From assembly GCF_001544075.1 (NCBI RefSeq), contig NZ_BCNT01000020.1, positions 1 to 64,000 of the forward strand: 64,000 nt of DNA. Direction: 5' to 3'. This document shows, one piece after another, positions 8,681 through 17,268 of this stretch (its first letter is position 1; every line of letters begins with the position of its first letter). The notes beneath the pieces were generated by a model. The model was not told the origin of the DNA. It searched no databases and saw nothing but the letters and a program-made list of their open reading frames with translations. Source of the DNA: Comamonas terrae. GTDB taxonomy: Bacteria; Pseudomonadota; Gammaproteobacteria; Burkholderiales; Burkholderiaceae_C. The translations under genes and the position numbers were made by a program.

Positions 8681-9873
8681 GGCTGCATCGCCTTGGCCAG
8701 GCGGGCAATGCCTTCGCGGATCTTGTCCTCGTCGGCCGTGGCGAACGAGAGGCGGAATGCCGCACTGTCGGGGTTTTGCGCATAGAACGGCGCACCGGGC
8801 ACAAAGGCCACGCCCTGCTCGATGGCCTTTTTGGCCAGCACGCCGGCATCGGCCAGCTGGCCGCGGGCACCCGTCAGGCGCACCCACAGGAACAGGCCGC
8901 CCTGGGGCTGGACGAATTCCACGGCATCGCCGAGCTGTTCGCGCAGCGCATCGCCCATGGCCTGGGCGCGCCTGGCATAGACCTCGCGCACATGGGCCAG
9001 CGTCCCGGGCATGGCGCCCGACTTCAGATATTGCGCCGCCGTGGCCTGGGCAAAGGTGCTGGTGTGGGCATCGCTGAACTGCTTGCACATCACGGCGCGG
9101 GCCAGCAGCTCGGGGTTGGCGATCAGCCAGCCGATGCGCAGACCGGGGCTGAGCACCTTGGACAGCGATCCGCAATGCGCCAGCCACTCGCGGCTGCCGG
9201 GCACTTCGCGGCTGAGCGCCAGCAGGCTGGCCGGAGGCGCTTCATTGAAATACAGGTCGCCATAGGGATCGTCCTCCACGACCAGCGTCTGGTACCTGAC
9301 GGCCAGCTCCAGCACTTTCTTGCGGCGCTCCAGGCTCAGCGTGGCGCCGCTGGGGTTGCCGAAGGTGGGAATCAGGTAGACCAGCCTGGGCTTGTGCTCG
9401 GCAATGAGTTTTTCCAGCTCGTCGGTCCTGACGCCATGCTCGTCCACGGGCGCGGAAATCACCTCGGCGCCGTAGAGGCGGAAGCACTGAATGGTGGCCA
9501 GGAAGGTCGGGCCTTCGACGATCACCTTGTCGCCCTCGCCCACCATGGTCTTGCCCAGCAGGTCCAGCGCCTGCTGGCTGCCCGTGGTCACGATGAGCTG
9601 CTCCGGCGCCACGTCGCTCACCCCCTTGCCTGCCATGAAGGCCGACAGCTGCTCGCGCAGCGGCTGGTAGCCCTCGGTGGCGCCGTACTGCAATGCCGCG
9701 CCCGCCTCCTGCTGCAGGGCCTGCGCCGATGCCGCGCTGATGCCGGCCACGTCGAACATCGCGCTGTCCGGGAAGCCGCCCGCAAAGCTGATGATGCCGG
9801 GCTTGCCCAGCAGCTTGAACAGCTCGCGGATCGCGGAGGTTTCTACATGGTTGAGTCGGTTGGCAAATTGCAT
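8677..9873 (-). CDS. PLP-dependent aminotransferase (class I/II, LysN-like)
   Basis: A 398-aa fold-type I aminotransferase. Visible motifs are KPGIISFAGGFPDSAMFD near the N-terminus, YGATEGYQPLREQLSAFM, VEDDPYGDLYF and the Schiff-base lysine in CGSLSKVLSPGLRIGW. These features fit the 2-aminoadipate / branched-chain / kynurenine transaminase-like subgroup (same domain as MocR regulators but without the DNA-binding part). I chose MQFANRLNHV as the start because residues before it are not family-like and overlap the divergent nth region. Precise amino acid substrate unknown. It is coupled to slyX. Confidence 0.88.
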   Translation of the reverse strand: MQFANRLNHVETSAIRELFKLLGKPGIISFAGGFPDSAMFDVAGISAASAQALQQEAGAALQYGATEGYQPLREQLSAFMAGKGVSDVAPEQLIVTTGSQQALDLLGKTMVGEGDKVIVEGPTFLATIQCFRLYGAEVISAPVDEHGVRTDELEKLIAEHKPRLVYLIPTFGNPSGATLSLERRKKVLELAVRYQTLVVEDDPYGDLYFNEAPPASLLALSREVPGSREWLAHCGSLSKVLSPGLRIGWLIANPELLARAVMCKQFSDAHTSTFAQATAAQYLKSGAMPGTLAHVREVYARRAQAMGDALREQLGDAVEFVQPQGGLFLWVRLTGARGQLADAGVLAKKAIEQGVAFVPGAPFYAQNPDSAAFRLSFATADEDKIREGIARLAKAMQP

Positions 9874-9955
9874 GGTGAAACGGTGAAGGCACGCCAAAAA
9901 CAGCAAGTCTGCCATTTTGGCGCATCCGGCCGTGCCGCAAGGCGACAATGCGGGA

Positions 9956-10594
9956 ATGAACAAGCGCGATATAGAGCCATTTTTCGCCGCGCTCAAGGCG
10001 GCCAATCCCTCTCCGCAGACCGAGCTCGAATACACCACGGTGTTCGAGCTGCTCACCGCCGTGCTGCTTTCGGCCCAGGCCACCGACGTGGGCGTGAACA
10101 AGGCCACGCGCAAGCTGTTTCCGGTCGCCAACACGCCCCAGGCCATTCTGGACCTGGGCCTGGAAGGGCTGGAGGGCTATATCAAGACCATCGGGCTGTA
10201 CCGCAGCAAGGCCAAGCATCTGATGCAGACCTGCCGCATGCTGGTGGAACTGCACGGCGGCCAGGTGCCGCGCACGCGCGAGGAACTGGAAGCCTTACCC
10301 GGCGTGGGCCGCAAGACGGCCAACGTGGTGCTCAATGTCGCCTTCGGCGAGTCCACCATGGCCGTGGACACGCACATTTTCCGTGTCAGCAACCGCACGG
10401 GACTGGCACCGGGCAAGACGCCGCTGGCCGTGGAGATGCAGCTCCTCCAGCGCGTGCCGCCCGCCTACGCGGTGGATTCGCACCACTGGCTGATCCTGCT
10501 GGGCCGCTATGTCTGCCAGGCGCGCAAGCCGCGCTGCTGGGAATGCGTGGTGGCCCGGTACTGCGACTTCACGCCCAAGACACCTGCACCCTAG
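9956..10594 (+). CDS. nth: Endonuclease III
   Basis: A 212-aa base-excision-repair DNA glycosylase/AP lyase that removes oxidised pyrimidines. The helix-hairpin-helix (LPGVGRKTANVV) carries the catalytic lysine, the aspartate lies in VDTHIFRVSNR, and the C-terminal 4Fe-4S motif is intact as C-x6-C-x2-C-x5-C (CQARKPRC, WEC, VVARYC). The start at MNKRDIEPFF matches family length. The gene is divergent from the aminotransferase and convergent with the GGDEF gene. Confidence 0.95.
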   Translation: MNKRDIEPFFAALKAANPSPQTELEYTTVFELLTAVLLSAQATDVGVNKATRKLFPVANTPQAILDLGLEGLEGYIKTIGLYRSKAKHLMQTCRMLVELHGGQVPRTREELEALPGVGRKTANVVLNVAFGESTMAVDTHIFRVSNRTGLAPGKTPLAVEMQLLQRVPPAYAVDSHHWLILLGRYVCQARKPRCWECVVARYCDFTPKTPAP

Positions 10595-10616
10595 GCCGGC
10601 TGCAGCGGCTGCAGGC

Positions 10617-11534
10617 TTAGAAGTCTTCGGCCGCAATCGCCGTGCAGCATCGTCCCGCAGCCTTGGCGGCATAGAGCGCTGCATCGGCCCGGTGCAGCAG
10701 GTGCTGCAATGGTTCGCCCGGCTGCAGCTGGGCTACGCCCGCAGAGAAGGTATAGGCCGGCACATCGGCATCGGACTGCATGGCGCGCAGCCGCTCCACC
10801 ACCGCGACGGCGGCCTGCGCATCGGCGCCTGGCAGCAGCAGCAGGAACTCTTCGCCGCCAAAGCGGCCCCAGCAGTCCCCGGGCCGCAGGTACTGCTGTG
10901 CCAGACGGCAAAAATGCTGCAGCACGGCATCGCCGGCCTGATGGCCGTGGGCATCGTTGATGTGCTTGAAATGGTCGAGATCCAGCAGCACCGCCGTCAA
11001 GGCTTCGCCACTGGCCGCATGGTCTGCCAGCGCCTGCTCGGCCAGTTCCAGGATGTGGCGCCGGTTGGGCACGCCCGTCAATGCGTCGGTGAGTGCGGCC
11101 TGCATGGCGCTGGCATGCGCATGGCGGATGGTCTGCTCGTTGTGCTTGAGCGCCGTGATATCGCTGGCAATCGTCAGCAACCAGCCGTCGGGCAGCAGCG
11201 TCTCGGTGAACTGTATCCAGCGGCCGTCCAGCAGGTCCGTCGTCACCTGGCGATGCGCCTGCTGGCGCCGCCGCGGAAGGATATCGGCCAGAAAGGCCTC
11301 GATATCGCCGCAATCGATGCGTATGCCGAAGCCATGGTGGAAGCCGTGGCGCAGCACATCGGCAAACGCCACAGGCAAAGCCAGCCCGTGCAGAAAGGCC
11401 GCATCGAATGCCTCATTGGCATAGCACAGCCGGTCGTCGCGGTCGTACAGGGCCACCGGCATGGCCGTGCGGGCCAAGCCGGACAGCAAGGCGGAGGCCT
11501 CGGGGAGCGCAAGCATATCGAAGGCGGTGGACAT
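10617..11534 (-). CDS. PAS-GGDEF diguanylate cyclase
   Basis: A 305-aa predicted diguanylate cyclase making c-di-GMP from GTP. Residues about 15-130 form a PAS-like sensor domain (MPVALYDRDDRLCYANEAFD, ending ASDITALKHNE). Residues 145-305 form the GGDEF domain, with LTDALTGVPNRRH at its start and an intact GGEEF active site at 226-230. RPGD at 217-220 sits five residues before GGEEF, exactly where the inhibitory I-site (RxxD) should be, so product feedback inhibition is expected. No transmembrane segments are visible, so it is cytoplasmic. The start was placed at MSTAFDML; 12 extra residues are possible. Confidence 0.9.
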   Translation of the reverse strand: MSTAFDMLALPEASALLSGLARTAMPVALYDRDDRLCYANEAFDAAFLHGLALPVAFADVLRHGFHHGFGIRIDCGDIEAFLADILPRRRQQAHRQVTTDLLDGRWIQFTETLLPDGWLLTIASDITALKHNEQTIRHAHASAMQAALTDALTGVPNRRHILELAEQALADHAASGEALTAVLLDLDHFKHINDAHGHQAGDAVLQHFCRLAQQYLRPGDCWGRFGGEEFLLLLPGADAQAAVAVVERLRAMQSDADVPAYTFSAGVAQLQPGEPLQHLLHRADAALYAAKAAGRCCTAIAAEDF

Positions 11535-11603
11535 CGAAAGAAAAATGCGCTGAAACCTCAATGCATGCAATGGCTTGCAGTCTGCCCGCTTGCTGCTGCC
11601 ATA

Positions 11604-12701
11604 TCAATGCGCAAGCGCGCCCTCGACGCCCGCCGATGCGAAACTGGCCATTTCACGCAGCACCGCACAGGCGGAGACCAGCAGGGGCCAGGCCAGCGCT
11701 GCGCCCGAGCCCTCGCCCAGGCGCATCTGCAGGTCGAGCAGCGGCCGCTCCGCAGCGTCTGCCAGCAGATGCGCCAGCATGCGCGCATGGCCGGGCTCGC
11801 CCGAGCAATGGGCAAACACGCAGCGATCCAGTACCGCAGGCTGCAGGCGGCTGGCCACCAGCACGGCGGCGCTGGTAATGAAGCCGTCGACCACGATGAC
11901 CCGCCGTTCGCAGGCAGCCTGCAGCACCGCGCCCGCCATGGTGGCGATTTCCAGCCCCCCCATGGCCGCCAGGACCTGCAGCGGCTCCCGCACCTGGGCA
12001 TGGAAATCCAGCACCTGCCGCAGCACAGCCACCTTGCGGGCCAGGCCGGCGGCATCCAGTCCCGTGCCCTTGCCGGTCACCAGCTCTATCGGTTCATTGC
12101 ACAGCCGCGCCAGCAGCAGCGAGGCGCTGGAAGTATTGCCTATGCCCATCTCGCCCAGCAGCAGGGCATTGCCGGGCAGCTTTCTGACCAGTTCCGCGCC
12201 ATTGCGCAGCGCCAGCCGGCATTGCTCGGCCGTCATGGCCGGGCCCGTGCTGCAGTCCTGCGTGCCATAGGCCACCTTGCGGCGCCACAGGCGCGGCGCT
12301 CCGGCCTGCGGCAGCTTGTGCTCGGGATCCTGTGTACGCGGGGCGAAATCCCGGGCCACCCCGCAGTCCACCACATTGAGCGCAATGCCATGCTGGCGCG
12401 ACAGCACGCTGACCGCGGCGCCGCCCGCAAGGAAGTTCTCCACCATCTGCCAGGTCACGTCGACCGGATAGGCTGATACGCCACGCGCCGCCAGCCCGTG
12501 GTCGGCGGCAAACACCAGCATCTGCGGCGCCTGCAGCTGCGGCATCTCGGTGCCCAGGATGCGGGCCAGGCGCAGCGCCAGCGCTTCCAGCCGGCCCAGG
12601 GAACCGACCGGCTTGGTCTTGGAGTCCAGCCTGTGCTGCACACGCGCAGCAAGGTCTGCATCCTCGAGCGGAGGGACAACCGGGCAATTCCACAAATCCA
12701 T
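11604..12701 (-). CDS. cobT: Nicotinate-nucleotide:dimethylbenzimidazole phosphoribosyltransferase
   Basis: A 365-aa CobT, which makes alpha-ribazole phosphate for the lower ligand of cobalamin. Conserved segments are KTKPVGSLGRLE near residue 30, VFAADHGLAARGVSAYP, LLGEMGIGNTSSAS, the HCSGEPGH region carrying the predicted catalytic glutamate, and LDLQMRLGEGSGAALAWPL near the C-terminus. I start it at MDLWNCPV; an ATG at 12752 is an alternative and neither has a clear Shine-Dalgarno. No other cob genes are adjacent and I found no cobalamin riboswitch B12 box upstream. It could use DMB or another base. Confidence 0.92.
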   Translation of the reverse strand: MDLWNCPVVPPLEDADLAARVQHRLDSKTKPVGSLGRLEALALRLARILGTEMPQLQAPQMLVFAADHGLAARGVSAYPVDVTWQMVENFLAGGAAVSVLSRQHGIALNVVDCGVARDFAPRTQDPEHKLPQAGAPRLWRRKVAYGTQDCSTGPAMTAEQCRLALRNGAELVRKLPGNALLLGEMGIGNTSSASLLLARLCNEPIELVTGKGTGLDAAGLARKVAVLRQVLDFHAQVREPLQVLAAMGGLEIATMAGAVLQAACERRVIVVDGFITSAAVLVASRLQPAVLDRCVFAHCSGEPGHARMLAHLLADAAERPLLDLQMRLGEGSGAALAWPLLVSACAVLREMASFASAGVEGALAH

Positions 12702-13045
12702 GCAAGAGTGCGCCGGGGAATCGAAAGGGTCAGAGGTGTGAACGCGCGTCATGAAACCGAGGCCGCACGGCTTGGATCGCCCGCAGCCTGCAAATGCCAG
12801 CAAAATGCCGGGCCCTCGCAGGAAGGCCCGGCCCAGGCCGCAAGTATCGCGCGTCCGCAGCCCTTTATCGCCCAGAACGGATTTGCTATTGAATGGATAG
12901 CTTCTTACGCAAACCAATACTTATCTTCAGTGGATTTTTGCATTAAAACCCATATTCATATCGCGCAGCAAGCTATCAAATATGCAGCATACATTCCGTG
13001 TTCGCCTGCCAGGGCGTACACCGATGAAGGCAGCGGACACCCTCT
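12702..13045. other. Intergenic upstream of cobT
   Basis: About 340 bp between cobT and the lipoprotein gene, both on minus. I looked for a cobalamin riboswitch (GCCACTG B12 box on minus) and did not see one. The inner part is AT-rich, consistent with a promoter. No gene supported. Confidence 0.4.
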
Positions 13046-13243
13046 TTACCGGCTGCTGCCCGTGCCGTTCGGCTGGCTGGGCATGGCGCCGGGCGAGGTA
13101 TCTCCGGGCGCCTGCGCGGGCGGCACAGCGGCGCCGCTCGACGATGCCGGCGGATTCACCTGCGGCGCCGGCGCCTTGTTTCTGTCGCAGGCCGTGAGCG
13201 CCGCAGCCGCGGCTACGAGCACAAGAGGCGTAAGCAGTTTCAT
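13046..13243 (-). CDS. Small lipoprotein, 65 aa
   Basis: A 65-aa predicted lipoprotein. A signal peptide (MKLLTPLVLVAAAAALTA) ends in the lipobox LTAC with the lipidated cysteine at residue 19. The remainder is Pro/Ala/Ser-rich and low complexity (NPPASSSGAAVPPAQAP). A good AGGAG ribosome binding site precedes the ATG. An 8-bp inverted repeat lies just upstream in the leader (13260-13280). No family recognised. Confidence 0.65.
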   Translation of the reverse strand: MKLLTPLVLVAAAAALTACDRNKAPAPQVNPPASSSGAAVPPAQAPGDTSPGAMPSQPNGTGSSR

Positions 13244-13259
13244 GTCTGACTCCTGCAAT

Positions 13260-13287
13260 GGATGGAACACATTTCCATCCTAGGATG
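13260..13287. repeat. Inverted repeat in the lipoprotein leader
   Basis: GGATGGAA and TTCCATCC form a perfect 8-bp inverted repeat with a 5-nt loop, overlapping a 12-bp palindrome CATCCTAGGATG. It sits just before the Shine-Dalgarno of the 65-aa lipoprotein gene, so it could be an operator or an mRNA hairpin. The rest of the 371-bp divergent spacer (13244-13614) shows no gene. Confidence 0.5.
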
Positions 13288-13614
13288 AGCAGCGCTTCGA
13301 AAATCCACGCAGGTTGCACTTGCCACATCCGGTTGCATCCGCATGCAACTATCCCGCAAAGCAGTGGACGGTGAAGCTGTTCCGCGAGCAGCGCCTCCCA
13401 TGCGGGCGCCAAGGCCAGGGTTGGGGAAGGTGCGCCGGCCAAGCCGTAATAGAAGCGGCAGAAAGCGTAACACCCTCATGTCCTCCGGGGAATGCAGGCG
13501 CCTGAGCCAGATCAGGAAGCCCGCGGCCAGGGCCTGAAAGCGCCGGTCTCCTACCTGCCAGCCGCCACCTGCTGCCTAGACTGCCGCATTTGTCTCACAT
13601 TCCAGGAGTTGCCC

Positions 13615-14688
13615 ATGAAAAAGCCCGCGCCGCCCATCCGCCCTCTCCTGGGCGCTTTGCTGGTGGGACTTTCCGGGATGGCGGCGCTCTCCAGCGCCTG
13701 GGCCTGCACCCGGCTGGTGTTTCACGGCGCCAACGGCCAGGTGGTCACGGCCCGCTCCATGGACTGGAAAAGCGACATCGTCAGCAATCTCTGGGTGCTG
13801 CCGCGCGGCATGGAGCGCTCGGGCCAGGCCGGCCCGAACTCGCTGCACTGGACATCCAGGTATGGCAGCGTCATCACCTCGGGCTACGACATATCCACCA
13901 CCGACGGAGTGAACGAAGCGGGGCTCAATGCCAACCTGCTGTGGCTGGTGGAATCCCAGTATCCGAGCTTCGACGCCAACAGCAAGCCGGGCCTGACCAT
14001 TGCGGCCTGGGCGCAGTACGTGCTCGACAATTTCGCCACCGTCGGCGAGGCCGTGGCCGCGCTGGAAAAGCAGCCCTTCACCATCGTTTCCGACAACGTG
14101 CCCGGCGAGAACCGGCTGACCACGCTGCACCTGTCCATGTCGGACGCCAGCGGCGACAGCGCCATCGTCGAATACATAGGCGGCCGCCAGGTCATACACC
14201 ATGGCCGCCAATACCAGGTGATGACCAACTCGCCGACCTTCGATCAGCAACTGGCGCTCAATGCCTACTGGAAGCAGATCGGCGGCACCACCATGCTGCC
14301 CGGCACCAACCGCGCGGCCGACCGTTTCGCGCGGGCCTCTTTCTATGTCGGCGCCATCCCCAAGGACCAGGACCCGAACAAGGCCCTGGCCAGCGTCTTC
14401 AGCGTGATCCGCAACGTCTCCGTGCCCTACGGCCTCAATACGCCCGAGGAGCCCAACATCTCCTCCACGCGCTGGCGTACCGTCTTCGACCACCAGCGCA
14501 AGCTGTATTTCTTCGAGTCGGCCCTGACGCCCAATACCTTCTGGATCGACCTCAAGGCACTGGACTTCAGCGCGCAGACCGGCAAGGTACTCAAGCTGGA
14601 CCTGGGTCCTAACCAGGACCACACCTTTTCGGGCGATGCCACGCAGCAATTCAGGTCCTCGGCGCCCTTCAGGTTCCTGGGCATCTGA
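13615..14688 (+). CDS. Secreted linear amide C-N hydrolase (penicillin V acylase / choloylglycine hydrolase family)
   Basis: A 357-aa N-terminal nucleophile hydrolase. The signal peptide (residues 1-30) ends SSAWA and the next residue is Cys31 (CTRLVF), which becomes the N-terminal catalytic nucleophile on cleavage. The family motif ARSMDW follows, then GVNEAGLNANLLWL and the asparagines expected in the Ntn fold. The usual length is 325-360 aa. Family members hydrolyse penicillin V, bile salts or, in Gram-negative bacteria, N-acyl homoserine lactones; which applies here cannot be told from sequence. Predicted periplasmic. CCAGGAG lies 8 nt before the ATG. The frame also continues upstream, but without a signal-like start. 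Confidence 0.85.
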   Translation: MKKPAPPIRPLLGALLVGLSGMAALSSAWACTRLVFHGANGQVVTARSMDWKSDIVSNLWVLPRGMERSGQAGPNSLHWTSRYGSVITSGYDISTTDGVNEAGLNANLLWLVESQYPSFDANSKPGLTIAAWAQYVLDNFATVGEAVAALEKQPFTIVSDNVPGENRLTTLHLSMSDASGDSAIVEYIGGRQVIHHGRQYQVMTNSPTFDQQLALNAYWKQIGGTTMLPGTNRAADRFARASFYVGAIPKDQDPNKALASVFSVIRNVSVPYGLNTPEEPNISSTRWRTVFDHQRKLYFFESALTPNTFWIDLKALDFSAQTGKVLKLDLGPNQDHTFSGDATQQFRSSAPFRFLGI

Positions 14689-14704
14689 TTGCCCATCATG
14701 CCTC

Positions 14705-14733
14705 TTGCATATAAGAGCTTTAAGTCTTATAAT
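14705..14733 (+). promoter_or_regulatory. Strong sigma-70-like promoter
   Basis: TTGCAT and a perfect TATAAT are separated by 17 bp (14705-14710 and 14728-14733). It points at the small gene at 14979 and infA, giving a 5' leader of about 240 nt. Confidence 0.75.
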
Positions 14734-14902
14734 CGCAAAGTCGCTGCAGTCTAGCTTGCCTATGCAGCGGCCATCTGCACTCTCACAGCAGCATGCTGTG
14801 CCAATCGCCGCGCTTATCCCGTTCAAGCGTTCCGGCTGACACTCCAGTTCCACGGCAAGCCCGTTCTGTTCCCGGCGAATTTTCCGGGGCCAGGTTTTCT
14901 TT

Positions 14903-14930
14903 GCATCGGTTCCCCGGTGCAGGCTTTTTT
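14903..14930 (+). promoter_or_regulatory. Terminator-like hairpin in the infA leader
   Basis: GCATCGG and CCGGTGC form a 7-bp stem (one G-U) with a TTCC loop, followed by AGGC and six T. It lies between the promoter at 14705 and the first gene, so it could act as an attenuator. It may also be a weak read-through terminator. Confidence 0.5.
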
Positions 14931-14978
14931 GATTTTCATGGCGCTGCCCCAAGCAAGGCGGACGCCATCGTTGACACG

Positions 14979-15197
14979 ATGAATACCAAACAATATGCAG
15001 AGCGTGTCGGCAACTATGTTGTTACACCGCTCACCCAAACTACCGAATCCGGCCAGGTGGCCGCTGCGGTTTCCATCCGCCGCGGCGTCTATGACCGCGT
15101 TTTCAGCTTCATCAACCAGTTCGACAATGCCGCCACCGCAGCGCGCTACGCCTTGAAGGAAGGCCGCAGCATGGTGCTGAGCAACCAGCTGAACTGA
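14979..15197 (+). CDS. Small hypothetical protein upstream of infA, 72 aa
   Basis: A 72-aa soluble protein (MNTKQYAERVGNYVV at the start, ending RSMVLSNQLN), with ordinary charged/amphipathic composition and a likely helical C-terminal half. It lies 36 bp upstream of infA in the same direction and probably shares its transcript. I do not recognise the family. The longer upstream frame lacks coding character. Confidence 0.6.
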   Translation: MNTKQYAERVGNYVVTPLTQTTESGQVAAAVSIRRGVYDRVFSFINQFDNAATAARYALKEGRSMVLSNQLN

Positions 15198-15233
15198 TCC
15201 CGTTTTTTGTACCCCCACTGAGGAGATCACCCA

Positions 15234-15497
15234 TTGGCCAAAGAAGAACTGATTGAAATGCAAGGCGTCGTGGACGAAGTGCTGCCCGATTCGCGCTTTC
15301 GCGTCACGCTGGACAACGGTCACCAGCTGATCGCCTACACCGGCGGCAAGATGCGCAAGCACCGCATCCGCGTGCTGGCCGGCGACAAGGTCACGCTGGA
15401 AATGTCGCCTTACGACCTGAACAAGGGCCGCCTGACGTTCCGCCACATCGAGAACCGCTCGGGTGGCGGCGGTGCACCGCATCGCCCGCGCCACTGA
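15234..15497 (+). CDS. infA: Translation initiation factor IF-1 (TTG start)
   Basis: An 87-aa IF-1, the S1/OB-fold factor that binds the ribosomal A site during initiation. Signature segments are [36 protein letters not shown] and [20 protein letters not shown]. The start is TTG, preceded by GAGGAGA at good spacing; no in-frame ATG gives a full protein. The C-terminal extension ([12 protein letters not shown]) is longer than in E. coli and is seen in beta-proteobacterial second copies. A terminator follows. Confidence 0.95.
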   Translation: MAKEELIEMQGVVDEVLPDSRFRVTLDNGHQLIAYTGGKMRKHRIRVLAGDKVTLEMSPYDLNKGRLTFRHIENRSGGGGAPHRPRH

Positions 15498-15516
15498 CAC
15501 GCACTTCGGTCATGCC

Positions 15517-15541
15517 AAGCCCGCCATAGCGCGGGCTTTTT
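15517..15541 (+). terminator. Intrinsic terminator after infA
   Basis: AAGCCCGC and GCGGGCTT form a stem with a short loop, then T5. Between this and the gltS start (15887) about 345 bp show no gene, only the presumed gltS leader. Confidence 0.8.
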
Positions 15542-15886
15542 CATTGCGCGGCCCCGGCGCTACCCGCCTTGGCACGGACGTGGAAGGCTCCCCGGCGGCA
15601 AACGCCAGCGCTGCACCGGGAAATATCGCAGAACAAGAACGCAGACATCGCATTTCAAGCATATTGTCGGCTGTTCACCAAGCTGCCCCAGTCCAACAAG
15701 AAAAAGCAGCTTTCCCCTATGGGCGATCAGCGTCGGCAGCTTCCCTTTCTGCAGCGCCTGCGGCCTTGCATATGCGTCACCCCGCCCTGCGCTCAGTCCC
15801 GGCGCGGCAATGCACGCATTTCCCTGCTGCTCCCTGAATCGCCGCTTCCCCGGCAACGCCGGCAATCCCTGCGGAGAAAAATCGAT

Positions 15887-17125
15887 ATGCACGTGTCCTT
15901 TGGTGCGTACTACACCCTCATCCTGGCCGTTCTCGTGCTGCTGCTGGGCAAGCTCATGACCCGGCACATCCGCTTCCTGCGCGAGTTCAACATTCCCGAG
16001 CCAGTATCTGGCGGCCTCGTCGTAGCCGCGGCCATCTTCCTGCTGCACCAGATCACCGGACTGACGCTGAGTTTCGAATCCGGCCTGCAGTCGGCCTTCA
16101 TGCTGGTGTTCTTTTCCTCCATCGGCCTGAGCGCGAACTTCTCGAAGCTGCGCGAAGGCGGCACAGGCTTGCTGGTCTTCCTCGGCGTGATCGTGGTCTT
16201 CATCGTCATGCAAAACAGCGTGGGCGTGGGGCTGGCCACGCTGCTGGGGCTGGATCCGCTGATCGGCCTGATGGCCGGCTCCATCACGCTGGTGGGTGGC
16301 CACGGCACGGCCGGCGCATGGGGCGCCGTGCTCGAAAACCAGTACGGGCTCGGCGGCGCCACGGCGCTGGGCATTGCCTGCGCCACCTTCGGCCTGGTCA
16401 TCGGCGGCCTGCTGGGCGGTCCTCTGGCCAAGCGTCTGATCACCCGCCACCAGCTCGCACGCCCTCTGACCGCGGCCGAGCAGCAGTCCGCCGACAGCAT
16501 CGCCGTGGGCGAAGGCAGCCAAGTGGCCAACTTCGAATCCTCCAGCCATACTCCGCGCCTGATCACCACCGATGCAGCCGTGGAGACATTGGCCCTGTTC
16601 GCCGGCTGCCTGGCCTTTCCGGAATTCATGACCGGCATGACCCGGGGTACGGCCGTTCAGTTGCCGACCTTTGTCTGGGCCCTGGGCGGCGGCGTGGTCA
16701 TCCGCAATGTGCTGGACCATGCCTTCGGCTTCAAGGTGTTCGACCGGGCCATCGACGTGTTCGGCAATGCCGCCCTGTCCATCTACCTGGCGATTGCCCT
16801 GCTTTCGCTCAAGCTGTGGGAGCTGGCCGATCTGGCCGGCCCCCTGATGGTCATCCTGGCTGCCCAGACCATGGTCATGGCCTTGTACGCAGGGTTTCTC
16901 ACCTTCCGCATCATGGGCAGGAACTACGATGCCGCCGTGCTGGCCGCAGGCCACTGCGGCTTCGGCATGGGCGCCACCCCGACGGCCGTTGCCAACATGC
17001 AGGCCATCACCAACCAGTACGGCCCTTCGCACAAGGCCTTTCTCATCGTGCCGCTGGTCGGGGCCTTCTTCATCGACATCATCAATGCCTTCATCCTGCA
17101 AGGCATGATCAGCTGGCTGCGCTGA
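15887..17125 (+). CDS. gltS: Sodium/glutamate symporter
   Basis: A 412-aa inner-membrane Na+/glutamate symporter. About ten hydrophobic segments are visible in two halves. Family motifs are FNIPEPVSGGLV, GSITLVGGHGTAGAWG in the first half and GHCGFGMGATPTAVANM in the second, the last two being the re-entrant-loop repeats that form the transport site. GGAG lies upstream of the ATG, which starts a protein of typical length (about 400 aa); the longer upstream frame is not family-like. Confidence 0.92.
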   Translation: MHVSFGAYYTLILAVLVLLLGKLMTRHIRFLREFNIPEPVSGGLVVAAAIFLLHQITGLTLSFESGLQSAFMLVFFSSIGLSANFSKLREGGTGLLVFLGVIVVFIVMQNSVGVGLATLLGLDPLIGLMAGSITLVGGHGTAGAWGAVLENQYGLGGATALGIACATFGLVIGGLLGGPLAKRLITRHQLARPLTAAEQQSADSIAVGEGSQVANFESSSHTPRLITTDAAVETLALFAGCLAFPEFMTGMTRGTAVQLPTFVWALGGGVVIRNVLDHAFGFKVFDRAIDVFGNAALSIYLAIALLSLKLWELADLAGPLMVILAAQTMVMALYAGFLTFRIMGRNYDAAVLAAGHCGFGMGATPTAVANMQAITNQYGPSHKAFLIVPLVGAFFIDIINAFILQGMISWLR

Positions 17126-17268
17126 TTGCCGAAAGCCTCTCCTGCATTGCACGATGCAGAGGCCGTCCGATCGCACATTGCCAGAGGCCGGGGCCGCCGC
17201 CTGCCATGCGTTGGCATGGCCGGCTTTCGCCACGCAAGCGCCCACATGCTTCTGCTAGGCTGGAAGGC

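Noticed and set aside
10583..10615. CTGCAG-CGG-CTGCAG hairpin between nth and the GGDEF gene
   Set aside because: It could help end the convergent transcripts but lacks a U-tract on either strand.
10509..12476. Long plus-strand frame opposite the GGDEF and cobT genes
   Set aside because: The opposite strand carries clear GGDEF and CobT motifs; this frame is its shadow.
12702..12950. Cobalamin riboswitch upstream of cobT
   Set aside because: I looked for the B12 box on the minus strand and found none; no riboswitch call is supported.
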